16,372 nucleotides of DNA from Candidatus Nanohalarchaeota archaeon (GCA_030632385.1 DAOVUW010000012.1:1-16372), one strand, 5' to 3'. Counted from the first letter of the stretch, positions 6,523-14,348 are shown. The notes: generated by a model from the sequence alone, not told the origin. Program-made: numbers and translations.

Positions 6523-7839
6523 TTATATTTTCGTTGTATTGATTTCCTCTTCGACTTTTCTTTTACACACAGTATAAATATTATCGAACAATTCAGGCAA
6601 TAATTCTTTTTTTACAGAAGAATAAGAAATCCTCAGCAAATCGCCTATTGAAATCAGTCCGGTGCTGTATTCATCAAGTAGGATTTTTCTGACATTGTTT
6701 GCATCTAAATTATTTTTTAATTTCACGCACATAAAGTATCCGGAATTAAAGGGCAATGCCTCAAAATATTGCCTGTACTCTGTATGCTCTTCAAGAATAT
6801 TTACAACCAAATTATATCGTGCCTTTAAAATTTCATATTTCTCTTTTTTTTCAATTAAATAAGATTCTGAATTCATCGCTTCAACTATCAATGATTGCGA
6901 CAGGTTACATGCATTTGAAACATTTCCTCTCACAGCACCGCCTGTTTTTGATTCAAGAATATTGCATATTTCCAGAGTCATATCTTTGCATCCATATGTT
7001 ATAAAGCCAACTCTGAGTCCCCAGACATAGTCTTCCTTTGTAGCCCCGTCAATTTTAACTGCCAGAACATTTTCCCCGATATCGCATAATTTTGAAAAGA
7101 GGGATTCTGCATATATTCCTTTTTCATAGACAAGACCAAAATATGCATCATCTATTATTACAATAATATTTTTCCCCAAATCTGCTGATTTTTTGATTGT
7201 CCTTACAATATTTTCGACCTCTTCGTTAGATGGCGTAAAGCCAGATGGGTTGTTTGGGAAATTCAAAACAAGAATTTTTTTGGAGCCATCTGAATTTAAT
7301 TTTTCTTCCATTCCTGCGACATTAAACTGGTTGTTTTGGAAACAGGGAAATGTAGTTATCTTTCCGCTGTAAGCATTTTCATAAATTAATTTATAATTGC
7401 CCCAGAATAAATCAGGCATGATTACTTGGTCGCCATCATCTACGAACAAATACCCTGTAATACTTAATGCATGTGTCAGTCCGTTTGTTACAACAGGATT
7501 TGAAATCAGCGGAACAGCAAGGGATGGATTTTTTTTGAAAATCATTTCTTTCCATTTTTTTCTCAAATCATTTCTTCCAAAACTAGAAGCATAAGGAAAT
7601 ATATTCTCTGGTGTAAGAGAAACATTTTTTTCAATTGATTTTAATCGCATCGGGCTGTTGTCATCTTCAACTGCAATCCCGATTGTTGCATTTATTTTTT
7701 TGCCCTGCGCTTCTTTTGACTGTGCAAGAATTCCCTGCTTTGGAAAAAATATAGATTTACCTTTTGACGATAGCATGTCTAAAATATATTTATTGGATTT
7801 CTCCAGTAAATCATTTAGTTCTATAGCTTGGCGGTTCAT
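6523..7839 (-). CDS. PLP-dependent aminotransferase, class I/II
   Basis: Fold-type I aminotransferase of 438 residues. Visible motifs: YASSFGRNDLRKKWKEM (83-99, substrate and dimer region), VVTNGLTHALS (116-126, phosphate-loop region), DLFWGNYKL (143-151), NFPNNPSGFTPS (193-204), IIDDAYFGL (228-236, with the Asp that binds the PLP ring nitrogen and Tyr233), the Schiff-base Lys268 in DGATKEDYVWG, and Arg276 in LRVGF. The NFPNNPSG, DDAYFGLVYE and DGATKE set marks a subgroup seen in diverse uncultured prokaryotes; its amino acid substrate is not clear from sequence. It starts 13 bases after the GAPDH stop and is probably the last gene of that operon. A GTG at 7848 would add three residues. A link to glycolytic intermediates (pyruvate or 3-phosphoglycerate families) is only suggested by context. 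Confidence 0.88.
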   Translation of the reverse strand: MNRQAIELNDLLEKSNKYILDMLSSKGKSIFFPKQGILAQSKEAQGKKINATIGIAVEDDNSPMRLKSIEKNVSLTPENIFPYASSFGRNDLRKKWKEMIFKKNPSLAVPLISNPVVTNGLTHALSITGYLFVDDGDQVIMPDLFWGNYKLIYENAYSGKITTFPCFQNNQFNVAGMEEKLNSDGSKKILVLNFPNNPSGFTPSNEEVENIVRTIKKSADLGKNIIVIIDDAYFGLVYEKGIYAESLFSKLCDIGENVLAVKIDGATKEDYVWGLRVGFITYGCKDMTLEICNILESKTGGAVRGNVSNACNLSQSLIVEAMNSESYLIEKKEKYEILKARYNLVVNILEEHTEYRQYFEALPFNSGYFMCVKLKNNLDANNVRKILLDEYSTGLISIGDLLRISYSSVKKELLPELFDNIYTVCKRKVEEEINTTKI

Positions 7840-7852
7840 AAGAAACACATCA

Positions 7853-8860
7853 TTAATCCATTGCCCTATCTGTCATTTCTATGCTTTCATCTGGATTTTC
7901 TGTTATACTCAACATTGCTCTGATGCAATCTATATTTTCTGGGACAACATCTGATTCCTGGTGGATTGCCTGTGTGTAGAATAATTCATTTCCAATTACA
8001 TTTATGCTTTCATCCCATACGGCAATCTCATTTAAGTCTCCTCTTTTTTTGCCCAAATCTCTTGCATGTTCCATAATTTCTGCGGTTGAAGTGATACCTT
8101 CAGATGCCTTGACCAATATTATTCGCGGTGTTTTTTTGAATAATTCTTTTATTTCTTCTGTTGTTGTAGGATTCTTTAATTCAATAACAATTGTGTGAAG
8201 ATGCATCAGGGTTGTCGGAACAATTACAGCAGAAGTCATAATATCCATATTTGGAAATATTGTATTTACATCTGGACCATGATGGCTTGGAACTGTCACT
8301 GGATTGGGCACGATTGCATTTACAGGTCCTTTGGATGAATTGCCTGGATCTGGTCCTCTTCTAATTAAGGTCACTCTTGCTTTTTTTATTCCGATTGTTT
8401 TTTCTATTATGCCCAAGGTTCTGCAAAGCCCTGTTGTATTACAGGAAACAACCCGCACATAATCTTTCCCAATACAATTGCGATAATTGCTCTGAGCATT
8501 AAAAGATACTTCTGCTATTGGTGCTTTTTCACCACCCTGAAATATTGCTTTTATTTTTTTTGAAATATAAAGTTCTTTGTTTGCCGGACCTACTTTTCCC
8601 GGCGTACAATCAATAATAATATCTGATTCTTCTATTAAATCTTCCAATGTGCCTGAAATTTCCATGCCTGCATCTGTGAAATTTTTCATATTCTCCAGAT
8701 TATTTGCATATAATTTATACTTATTTGCTATTGCATGCCTTGCCTCATTTGTAGGTCTTGTTTTAACCACTCCGGCAACCTTCATATCTGGTTGTCTGGC
8801 TACTGCATCTGCTACTCTTTTCCCTATAGTACCGTATCCGTTTATTCCTACTGATATCAT
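7853..8860 (-). CDS. gap: Archaeal type II glyceraldehyde-3-phosphate dehydrogenase
   Basis: Phosphorylating NAD(P)-dependent GAPDH of the archaeal class, interconverting glyceraldehyde 3-phosphate and 1,3-bisphosphoglycerate. It has 335 residues, the usual length. The N-terminal Rossmann domain opens with VGINGYGTIGKRVADAV (4-20). Catalytic Cys140 sits in SCNTTGLCR, at the same number as in characterised archaeal enzymes. RRGPDPGNSSKGPVNAI, TVPSHHGPD and the later IAVWDESI stretch are class signatures. The start at 8860 is chosen because GAGGAA lies six bases upstream; an in-frame ATG at 8887 would add nine residues that do not fit the family. It begins 39 bases after pgk, which makes the substrate it shares, and ends 13 bases before the aminotransferase start, so all are likely one transcript. 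In many archaea this enzyme works mainly in gluconeogenesis. Confidence 0.97.
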   Translation of the reverse strand: MISVGINGYGTIGKRVADAVARQPDMKVAGVVKTRPTNEARHAIANKYKLYANNLENMKNFTDAGMEISGTLEDLIEESDIIIDCTPGKVGPANKELYISKKIKAIFQGGEKAPIAEVSFNAQSNYRNCIGKDYVRVVSCNTTGLCRTLGIIEKTIGIKKARVTLIRRGPDPGNSSKGPVNAIVPNPVTVPSHHGPDVNTIFPNMDIMTSAVIVPTTLMHLHTIVIELKNPTTTEEIKELFKKTPRIILVKASEGITSTAEIMEHARDLGKKRGDLNEIAVWDESINVIGNELFYTQAIHQESDVVPENIDCIRAMLSITENPDESIEMTDRAMD

Positions 8861-8899
8861 CTTATCTTCCTCTATTTTATTGTTCAAATATTATTAATA

Positions 8900-10153
8900 C
8901 TAATCGCCATTTTTGACTTCTTCTAATCTCATTATTAATGGAGTCTGGTTTTGCGCTGAATTTACCAGTGCATTAACTGCAGGAAGTTCTTCTCCCGCCA
9001 TGTATAATATATATGCGCCACCGCCTGTAGAGACATGGGCTACTTTTTCAAGAAAACCCATTTGTTCTGCAGCTAAAGCAAGATGTCCTCCACCCAATAC
9101 AGTATAAGCATTGGATTTATTAATCTCCTTTAATAATTCCTTTGTTCCTTTATCAAATCCTTCTTTTTCAAACATACCTGCAGGTCCGTTTCCTATAATT
9201 GTTGCTGCTTTTTTAATGAAGGGTGCATATTTTTCAATTGTTTTCTCTCCAATATCGAATATCGGAAAATCTGTCGGTAGTTTTTCTACAGGTATTTCTA
9301 CCCGATTGCCATTTACACAAATTGCAAGATCTACAGGCAATTCTATTTTGTCTTTATATTCTTCAAGCAGTCTTTTTGCCAGAGGTATCTGTAAATCTGC
9401 TTTTTTCTTAACAATGGTAGCATAAGTAGAATCGCCGATATCTTTGCCATCTGCAACTAAAAAAACAAGTCCGACAAGTCCGGAAGTTATTATTTTATCG
9501 CATGATTCTGATTTTAACAACTGTTTCACTACTTTCATTGTGTCATCTATTTTGCTTCCTCCAACTGCAAGAAGAGAAGGTCTGTCTGGTTTTTTTGAAA
9601 CTTTTGATAATATTTCAAATTCTCTCTGCATGACGCGACCGGCAAAACATGGCAAAACTTCTGAAAATCCCACTAATGAAACCTGAGCTCTGTGCGCAGC
9701 TGCAAATGCATCGTTAACAAAATAATCAATCAAGGGGCTTAATTCCTTTACCACATGAGAATTGTGCTGATTTTCTTTCATCTGGGTTTCTTCAGAATGA
9801 AATCTTATATTTTCCAATAATATTATTTCTCCTTTTTTGAGTGACTTTATAGATTCTTTTGCATATGTTCCGAATATGTCGTCTATATATTTTACATTCT
9901 TTCCTATGTGTTTTGAAAGAAGGTCTGCATGCTTATTTAATCTTGTCAAATCAGAATCTCCTGCTCTTCCCTGGTGAGACATGACAACGACTTTTGCTCC
10001 TTTATCAGATAATTCTTTTATGGTTTTCGAATGCCTTTTTAGTCTTATATTGTCAATGATTTGATTATTTTCATCCATTGGTGAATTTAAATCAGTTCTT
10101 ACAAGAATCGTCTTATTATTCACATCAAAATCGTCGATTGTCAAAAAATGCAT
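8900..10153 (-). CDS. pgk: Phosphoglycerate kinase
   Basis: Interconverts 1,3-bisphosphoglycerate plus ADP and 3-phosphoglycerate plus ATP. The 417 residues form two Rossmann-like lobes. The N-terminal lobe binds the phosphoglycerate: VRTDLNSP (18-25), DNIRLKRH (34-41), SHQGRAG (59-65), LLENIRFHSEE (112-122) and FVNDAFAAAHRAQVS (145-159). The C-terminal nucleotide lobe begins around GGSKI (198-202) and shows NGPAGMFE, GGGHLALA and HVSTGGGA, the last near the ATP phosphates. The ribosome binding site GGAGG lies ten bases before the ATG and is built into the final codons of the upstream gene, whose stop ends two bases before this start. This tight join indicates translational coupling with the RHH-nucleotidyltransferase gene. 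The call is secure. Confidence 0.97.
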   Translation of the reverse strand: MHFLTIDDFDVNNKTILVRTDLNSPMDENNQIIDNIRLKRHSKTIKELSDKGAKVVVMSHQGRAGDSDLTRLNKHADLLSKHIGKNVKYIDDIFGTYAKESIKSLKKGEIILLENIRFHSEETQMKENQHNSHVVKELSPLIDYFVNDAFAAAHRAQVSLVGFSEVLPCFAGRVMQREFEILSKVSKKPDRPSLLAVGGSKIDDTMKVVKQLLKSESCDKIITSGLVGLVFLVADGKDIGDSTYATIVKKKADLQIPLAKRLLEEYKDKIELPVDLAICVNGNRVEIPVEKLPTDFPIFDIGEKTIEKYAPFIKKAATIIGNGPAGMFEKEGFDKGTKELLKEINKSNAYTVLGGGHLALAAEQMGFLEKVAHVSTGGGAYILYMAGEELPAVNALVNSAQNQTPLIMRLEEVKNGD

Positions 10154-10155
10154 AA

Positions 10156-10941
10156 TTATTTTCCTCCTTTATCAAAATGAATCCATTCTCCATCATAAAC
10201 ATAACCTGCTAGTTTTCCATCATCGCATAGATTTGTGAATATATTCTCGAGCATAATTTTGTCATGATTTGAAGAAAGTAATTCCAGTAATTTCTCATCA
10301 ATTATAAAAAAACCTGCATTTATTAATTGACTTGGCGATTCTTTTTTACTTGGCTTTTCTATAAATTTTGTAATTTTTTCTCCCCTTAGTTTTACAACAC
10401 CATATTCTGTTGTTTCTGAAGTAGTTGTAAGTGCCATTGTAACTGTTGCTTTATTGGTTCTATGAACATTCAGCATATCTCCTATATCAACTTTGAAAAA
10501 AACATCGCCGTATAAAAGTATGAATGTATTTTTTATCATTCCTTTAGCAGATTTCAAAAATCCTGCTGTTCCGCGCGGTTCATCTTCTATGATATATCTT
10601 ATACTGACACCATATTTTGTTCCCTTGCCAAAATAAGAAATTATTTTGTTATAATTATAGTTTACAATTAATATGATATCATCAATTCCTTCTTTTTTGA
10701 GGTATTCAATAGTGTGCTCTAAAAGAGGCTTATTTTCAAACAGTGTCATTACTGTTGGTACTTCATCTTTTTCACCACCACAAAGAATAACTGCCTGACT
10801 TAAACATTCTTCATTCATTGATTTAAAGAGACAGCTTTCTATTGCATGAGACCTGTTAATACTATGTCCTTTTACTTTTTTATCCAACCAATGAATCAGT
10901 CTTTCATCTAATGTTATTGAAATGTGTTCTTTTTTAGTCAT
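10156..10941 (-). CDS. RHH DNA-binding domain fused to degenerate nucleotidyltransferase
   Basis: A 261-residue fusion. Residues 5-42 look like a ribbon-helix-helix DNA-binding domain (HISITLDERLIHWLDKKV, then INRSHAIESCLFKSM). Residues 48-261 follow the sugar-phosphate nucleotidyltransferase fold: QAVILCGG, NKPLLEHTIEYLKKEG, EDEPRGTAG, LLYGDVFFKVD (Asp146 at the metal site), EYGVVKL, ITKFIEKPS and LINAGFFIID. The catalytic signature G-x-G-T-R-L...P-K is missing: GGEKDEVPTVM joins directly to the next element, so the arginine and lysine for NTP chemistry are absent. The protein may therefore sense a sugar nucleotide instead of making one (inference). GAGGAT about 12 bases upstream supports the ATG at 10941; an ATG at 11019 would place the promoter and dyad inside the gene. 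It is the first gene of the pgk-gap operon. Confidence 0.85.
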   Translation of the reverse strand: MTKKEHISITLDERLIHWLDKKVKGHSINRSHAIESCLFKSMNEECLSQAVILCGGEKDEVPTVMTLFENKPLLEHTIEYLKKEGIDDIILIVNYNYNKIISYFGKGTKYGVSIRYIIEDEPRGTAGFLKSAKGMIKNTFILLYGDVFFKVDIGDMLNVHRTNKATVTMALTTTSETTEYGVVKLRGEKITKFIEKPSKKESPSQLINAGFFIIDEKLLELLSSNHDKIMLENIFTNLCDDGKLAGYVYDGEWIHFDKGGK

Positions 10942-10962
10942 AATATCTATATCCTCTATAAT

Positions 10963-10979
10963 GTAATACTTTGTATTAC
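10963..10979. promoter_or_regulatory. Perfect dyad, candidate RHH operator
   Basis: GTAATAC-TTT-GTATTAC is a perfect 7-base inverted repeat with a 3-base spacer, 22 bases before the leftward start at 10941 and at the expected transcription start of that gene. It also lies upstream of the rightward glutamate dehydrogenase promoter. Binding of the RHH fusion protein here would fit autoregulation and possibly control of both directions. No direct evidence of binding. Confidence 0.55.
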
Positions 10980-10990
10980 TTAATTGAAAG

Positions 10991-11005
10991 CTTATATTTA
11001 AAAAG
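10991..11005. promoter_or_regulatory. Shared TATA region of divergent promoters
   Basis: CTTATATTTAAAAAG is TATA-like on both strands. Rightward it predicts a start near 11022, leaving a short leader with GGTGAT (11031-11036) for glutamate dehydrogenase. Leftward it predicts a start near 10973, inside the dyad at 10963-10979. The two promoters therefore overlap and may compete. Confidence 0.5.
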
Positions 11006-11045
11006 CTATTTAATGTCATAATATGAAGATGGTGATAATTCTATT

Positions 11046-12302
11046 ATGGACAAAGATATAGATCAAATAAATCCTTATGATGATGCAATGGGGCGTATAA
11101 CTGAAGTAGCTGAGAGATATAATATAGATGAAAAAGATATAGAAATATTGAAGCACCCAAAAAAAATATTGATGGTTAATTTTCCTGTCCATACAAGTAG
11201 AGGATTAAAGATTATTAGTGGCTATAGGGTTCAGTATAATGATGCTCTTGGTCCTACAAAAGGAGGTTTGAGATTCCATCCACATGTATCCATTACCGAA
11301 GTAAAAGCACTTGCTTTCTGGATGACATTAAAAAATGCACTACTTGATTTGCCTTATGGTGGAGCAAAAGGAGGTATAACAATAGACCCTCGAGGGTTTA
11401 CTCAACGTGATTTGGAAGAAATAAGCAGAGAATATATAAGGCAAATCCATTCATTTATCGGACCTGCAAAGGATATTCCTGCACCTGATGTTTACACGAA
11501 TCCTAAAATAATGGGTTGGATGATGGACGAGTTTGGTAAGATAAAAGGAGAGCATGTTCCTGCAGTGATTACAGGCAAACCTCTATCTATTGGTGGAAGT
11601 CAGGCAAGATCTTACTCTACCGCAATGGGTGGTTTTTGCGTGTTAAGAGAAGCACTCGCAAAATACAAGATAAATCCTTTACAGACAAAAACTGCAATTC
11701 AGGGCTTTGGGAATGCAGGAATGAATCTTGCAAAAATAATGAACAGCAACAATATGATTGTTGTAGCGGTAAGCGATAGTAAAGGAGGAATTTACGATAA
11801 AAATGGATTGAATATTAAATCTGTGATAAATCATAAAAATGAGACAGGATCTGTAGTTAATTTTACTGGCGCAAAAAATATAACAAACAATGATATTTTA
11901 GAATTGAATGTTGATATTGTAGTTCCTGCTGCACTTGAAAATGTAATCACTCAAAAAAATGTCCAAAACATAAATGCAAAGATAATTCTTGAACTTGCAA
12001 ATGGTCCGATTACACGCAAAGCAGATAAAATGCTTTATGAAAAAAAGATAATAGTCCTACCAGATATTCTTGCAAACGCTGGCGGAGTAACAGTATCTTA
12101 TTTTGAATGGATGCAAAATCTTTACGGAGCAAGATGGACTGAAGAAGAAATATTAAAGAAACTCGATAATAGGATGAAGAATGCATTTGATGAGTTGTAT
12201 GATAATTATGTATCTGAATCATATGTTGATTTTAGGACAGCTGCTTATGCTTATGCAATAAAGAAAATAATACAGGCAGAAAAAGACAGAGGAAGGATTT
12301 GA
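11046..12302 (+). CDS. gdhA: Glutamate dehydrogenase
   Basis: Interconverts 2-oxoglutarate plus ammonium and glutamate with NAD(P)H. At 418 residues it has the length of hexameric archaeal enzymes. The N-terminal substrate domain shows GYRVQYNDALGPTKGGLRFHP (split here as GYRVQYND and ALGPTKGGLRFHP, Lys72 binding the carboxylate), Lys96, catalytic Lys108 in GGAKGG, and Asp148 in PAPDVYT. The coenzyme domain has GFGNAG (220-225), DIVVPAALENVI, ELANGPIT and the closing NAGGVTVSYFEWMQN. Cofactor preference cannot be read safely. GGTGAT nine bases before the ATG is a strong ribosome binding site. Together with glutamine synthetase in this window it gives ammonium assimilation or glutamate breakdown. 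Its promoter overlaps that of the RHH fusion gene, so it may be under the same control. Confidence 0.97.
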   Translation: MDKDIDQINPYDDAMGRITEVAERYNIDEKDIEILKHPKKILMVNFPVHTSRGLKIISGYRVQYNDALGPTKGGLRFHPHVSITEVKALAFWMTLKNALLDLPYGGAKGGITIDPRGFTQRDLEEISREYIRQIHSFIGPAKDIPAPDVYTNPKIMGWMMDEFGKIKGEHVPAVITGKPLSIGGSQARSYSTAMGGFCVLREALAKYKINPLQTKTAIQGFGNAGMNLAKIMNSNNMIVVAVSDSKGGIYDKNGLNIKSVINHKNETGSVVNFTGAKNITNNDILELNVDIVVPAALENVITQKNVQNINAKIILELANGPITRKADKMLYEKKIIVLPDILANAGGVTVSYFEWMQNLYGARWTEEEILKKLDNRMKNAFDELYDNYVSESYVDFRTAAYAYAIKKIIQAEKDRGRI

Positions 12303-12304
12303 AG

Positions 12305-12315
12305 TTTTATAAATA
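12305..12315 (+). promoter_or_regulatory. TATA element of the MFS gene
   Basis: TTTTATAAATA lies about 25 bases before the ATG at 12335 and no ribosome binding site precedes that ATG, so the transcript is probably leaderless and separate from gdhA, whose stop is just upstream. Confidence 0.6.
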
Positions 12316-12334
12316 ATGACTGCACAATATTTTC

Positions 12335-13519
12335 ATGAATGCAGATTATAAATCGAATATTTCCAAAATATGTCTTTTCAAGTTTTTTATCAGCCTTCAT
12401 TTTTTCGGTGGAGTGATGATACCATTCTTTATGGAATGGGGAGGCATAACATTTACGCAAATAATGATTTTGCAGTCATGGTTTATGTTCTGTGTGTTCT
12501 TTTTAGAAGTCCCAACAGGAACAATTGCAGATTATCTCGGAAGAAAACATTCTCTTATTTTGGCTGGGTTTGTAGGTATTTTGGTGCCTATAATATACAC
12601 AATAAAACCGGACTTTTATATTTTTCTTCTCGGTGAATTTTTATTTGCACTCTCAATTGCCCTTATGTCAGGGGCAGACCAAGCCCTGATTTACGACAGT
12701 CTGAAAAAAACCAATGAAACATCAAAATCAAAAAAGATTTTTGCCAAAATGGAAAGCATGGGTCTTGCAGGTATAATGATTGCATCTCCAATAGGAAGCA
12801 TTATTGCAGTATATTTTGGACTAAAAGCACCTATGTTATTTATGAGCATACCTGCATTTGCGGCATTTCTTATTGGACTTACTCTAAAAGAACCAAAAAT
12901 AACCACTAAAAAAATAGAGTCTAAAAAATATCTCGATGTTCTCAAAGAAGGAATAGGATATTTTTATAATCATAAAATATTGAAAATTTTGGCTATTGAT
13001 AAGATAGTTATACATTCTATTGCTTTTATGATGATATGGTTATATCAGCCCATGCTTATGCAGGTAGGTGTTGGCATAATGTATTTTGGCATAATCAATT
13101 CAATTATGCTATTGGTAGAAATAACACTGATGAATAATTATGTGTATTTTGAAAAAATATTGGGAAGTAAAAAAAAGCTTATATTTATGACTTCATTACT
13201 AACAGGAATAATGTTTATTGTTGGTGGAATTTCATCATACATTCCTTTAATTTTGACAGCAATCATATTAGGAGGTGGTTTTGGTCTTTCAAGACAGCCT
13301 CTTTTTGCAAGCTATATGAACAAGCATATTCCTTCATCTAAAAGAGCAACAGTTATTTCTTCAATCTCCATGCTAGAGAGATTTGCTCTTATGATTCTGT
13401 ATCCCATTGTCGGATTGATGGTCGACTGGTCACTCAATAATACTCTTATAATTCTTGGAATTATTGCTGTTGTATTTTCATTTATATCAAAAATCAAGGA
13501 AGAATATTTGATTGATTGA
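12335..13519 (+). CDS. Major facilitator superfamily transporter
   Basis: An integral membrane protein of 394 residues with about 11-12 hydrophobic segments, the usual MFS size. Between the second and third segments it carries the family's motif A in the form EVPTGTIADYLGRKHS (58-73), with the conserved Gly-Asp-Gly-Arg-Lys pattern. A long polar loop near the middle (about 188-210, rich in Lys) separates the two six-helix halves. The LEVPTG start to motif A is common in MFS members annotated as multidrug or uncharacterised efflux, but the substrate cannot be read. The start agrees with a leaderless promoter. No partner gene nearby suggests its cargo. Confidence 0.88.
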   Translation: MNADYKSNISKICLFKFFISLHFFGGVMIPFFMEWGGITFTQIMILQSWFMFCVFFLEVPTGTIADYLGRKHSLILAGFVGILVPIIYTIKPDFYIFLLGEFLFALSIALMSGADQALIYDSLKKTNETSKSKKIFAKMESMGLAGIMIASPIGSIIAVYFGLKAPMLFMSIPAFAAFLIGLTLKEPKITTKKIESKKYLDVLKEGIGYFYNHKILKILAIDKIVIHSIAFMMIWLYQPMLMQVGVGIMYFGIINSIMLLVEITLMNNYVYFEKILGSKKKLIFMTSLLTGIMFIVGGISSYIPLILTAIILGGGFGLSRQPLFASYMNKHIPSSKRATVISSISMLERFALMILYPIVGLMVDWSLNNTLIILGIIAVVFSFISKIKEEYLID

Positions 13520-13842
13520 GTTATTTGTTGACTTTTCACAGAGAACTATATCAATCAGTAACGCAAAAATATACTAGAACAAGAATACTGTAATTTATTC
13601 TTTTCATTGGACTTTTCTTTTCGATACGTTTAGTTCTTTTTTTTGTTATGATTCTTCAATAATTTTATGGCTTCTGCTAAATTTATGGCTTTTTTTACAA
13701 GTTATTTGTTGTATTTTCCCCAATTAATTGGAGTTTTTCTTTTTCCCATAGGGAACTATGGATTTTGGCGCATATATAATTGATGTTGTGCAACATCACC
13801 CAATTAAGACAAAAACACATTAACTTTAAATAAATTAAGTAT
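13520..13842. other. Gene-free stretch with inverted and direct repeats
   Basis: No convincing reading frame lies here. The + strand is T-rich. Partial direct repeats are visible: AGTTATTTGTTG at 13519-13530 and 13700-13711, and ATTGGA followed by a T-rich run near 13605 and 13727. The right part (13720-13798) holds three consecutive inverted repeats, described separately. A TATA-like TTTAAATA at 13825-13832 probably serves the next gene. Confidence 0.5.
13720..13798 (+). ncRNA. Possible structured RNA or regulatory region with three inverted repeats
   Basis: In order: a perfect palindrome CCAATTAATTGG (13720-13731); a hairpin CCATAG-GGAA-CTATGG (13746-13761), whose GGAA loop is a GNRA tetraloop; and TGATGTTG-TG-CAACATCA (13781-13798), a perfect 8-base dyad. 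The GNRA loop hints at RNA structure, while the last dyad, just after a TATA-like ATATATAA (13771-13778), could equally be a protein-binding operator. The strand and function are uncertain, and no known RNA family is recognised. Confidence 0.25.
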
Positions 13843-13854
13843 ATGAAATATAAT

Positions 13855-14082
13855 ATGATTCAAAAAAAGACTGAAAAAACGAAAGAATTGTTGGAAGATA
13901 CTAATCAAAATTGGCAGATTGTAATTCTTGTGGTATTTATAATATTTGTTGCCAGTTATAAAGTTGCTACCAAATATTCTCTTTTTGATTTTTCAATATT
14001 TTTAATGATTGTTCCTATTATGGTTGCATTGTTTTTTCTCATGTTGATATTTTATTCATTTATGAAACAACACGAAATTTAA
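13855..14082 (+). CDS. Small two-helix membrane protein, paralogue 1
   Basis: A 75-residue protein of unknown function with a polar Lys/Glu-rich N-terminus, two hydrophobic segments (IVILVVFIIFVASY and IFLMIVPIMVALFFLMLIFY) and a short C-terminal tail ending KQHEI. It is a paralogue of the next gene: 26 of the last 35 residues agree. The ATG at 13855 is favoured over the one at 13843 because the TATA-like TTTAAATA lies about 26 bases ahead of it, fitting a leaderless transcript, and because the shorter form aligns better with the paralogue. Both termini probably face the same side. Confidence 0.65.
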   Translation: MIQKKTEKTKELLEDTNQNWQIVILVVFIIFVASYKVATKYSLFDFSIFLMIVPIMVALFFLMLIFYSFMKQHEI

Positions 14083-14114
14083 TTAAAATAAAAAAGAAGC
14101 CAAGTTGAGAATAT

Positions 14115-14330
14115 ATGAAAGGAGAAAATAAACAATTATTGGACGATACAGATCATAGTGAAGTTGTTGTTGTTTTGGTAAGTATTTCACTACTTTTTTT
14201 AACACACAAAATTTTACAAGATTATTTTTTTTTTGATTTTTCAACGTTTATGGTTATAATTCCAATTATGGTAGGCTTATTTTTTGTAATGCTTATTTTT
14301 TATTCATTTTCAAAGCAACATGAAATTTAA
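14115..14330 (+). CDS. Small two-helix membrane protein, paralogue 2
   Basis: A 71-residue protein, tandem copy of the gene upstream, 32 bases after it. It keeps the LLDDT stretch before the first helix, the first hydrophobic segment (VVVVLVSISLLFL), the FDFS turn, the second segment around IIPIMVGLFFVMLIFYSF and the exact KQHEI end, while the first helix has diverged strongly. Selection on the second helix and tail, with freedom in the first, suggests that the C-terminal half makes the key contact. Function unknown; the pair may form a hetero-oligomer (inference). Confidence 0.65.
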   Translation: MKGENKQLLDDTDHSEVVVVLVSISLLFLTHKILQDYFFFDFSTFMVIIPIMVGLFFVMLIFYSFSKQHEI

Positions 14331-14348
14331 TAAACCGAGGAAAAAGGA

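Noticed and set aside
8577..9686. Several plus-strand open frames across gap and pgk
   Set aside because: All lie opposite well-supported genes and show no motifs or ribosome binding sites.
13520..13842. A tRNA or a C/D-box RNA in the gene-free stretch
   Set aside because: No T-loop consensus or acceptor pairing was seen, and TGATGT at 13781 has no matching D box.
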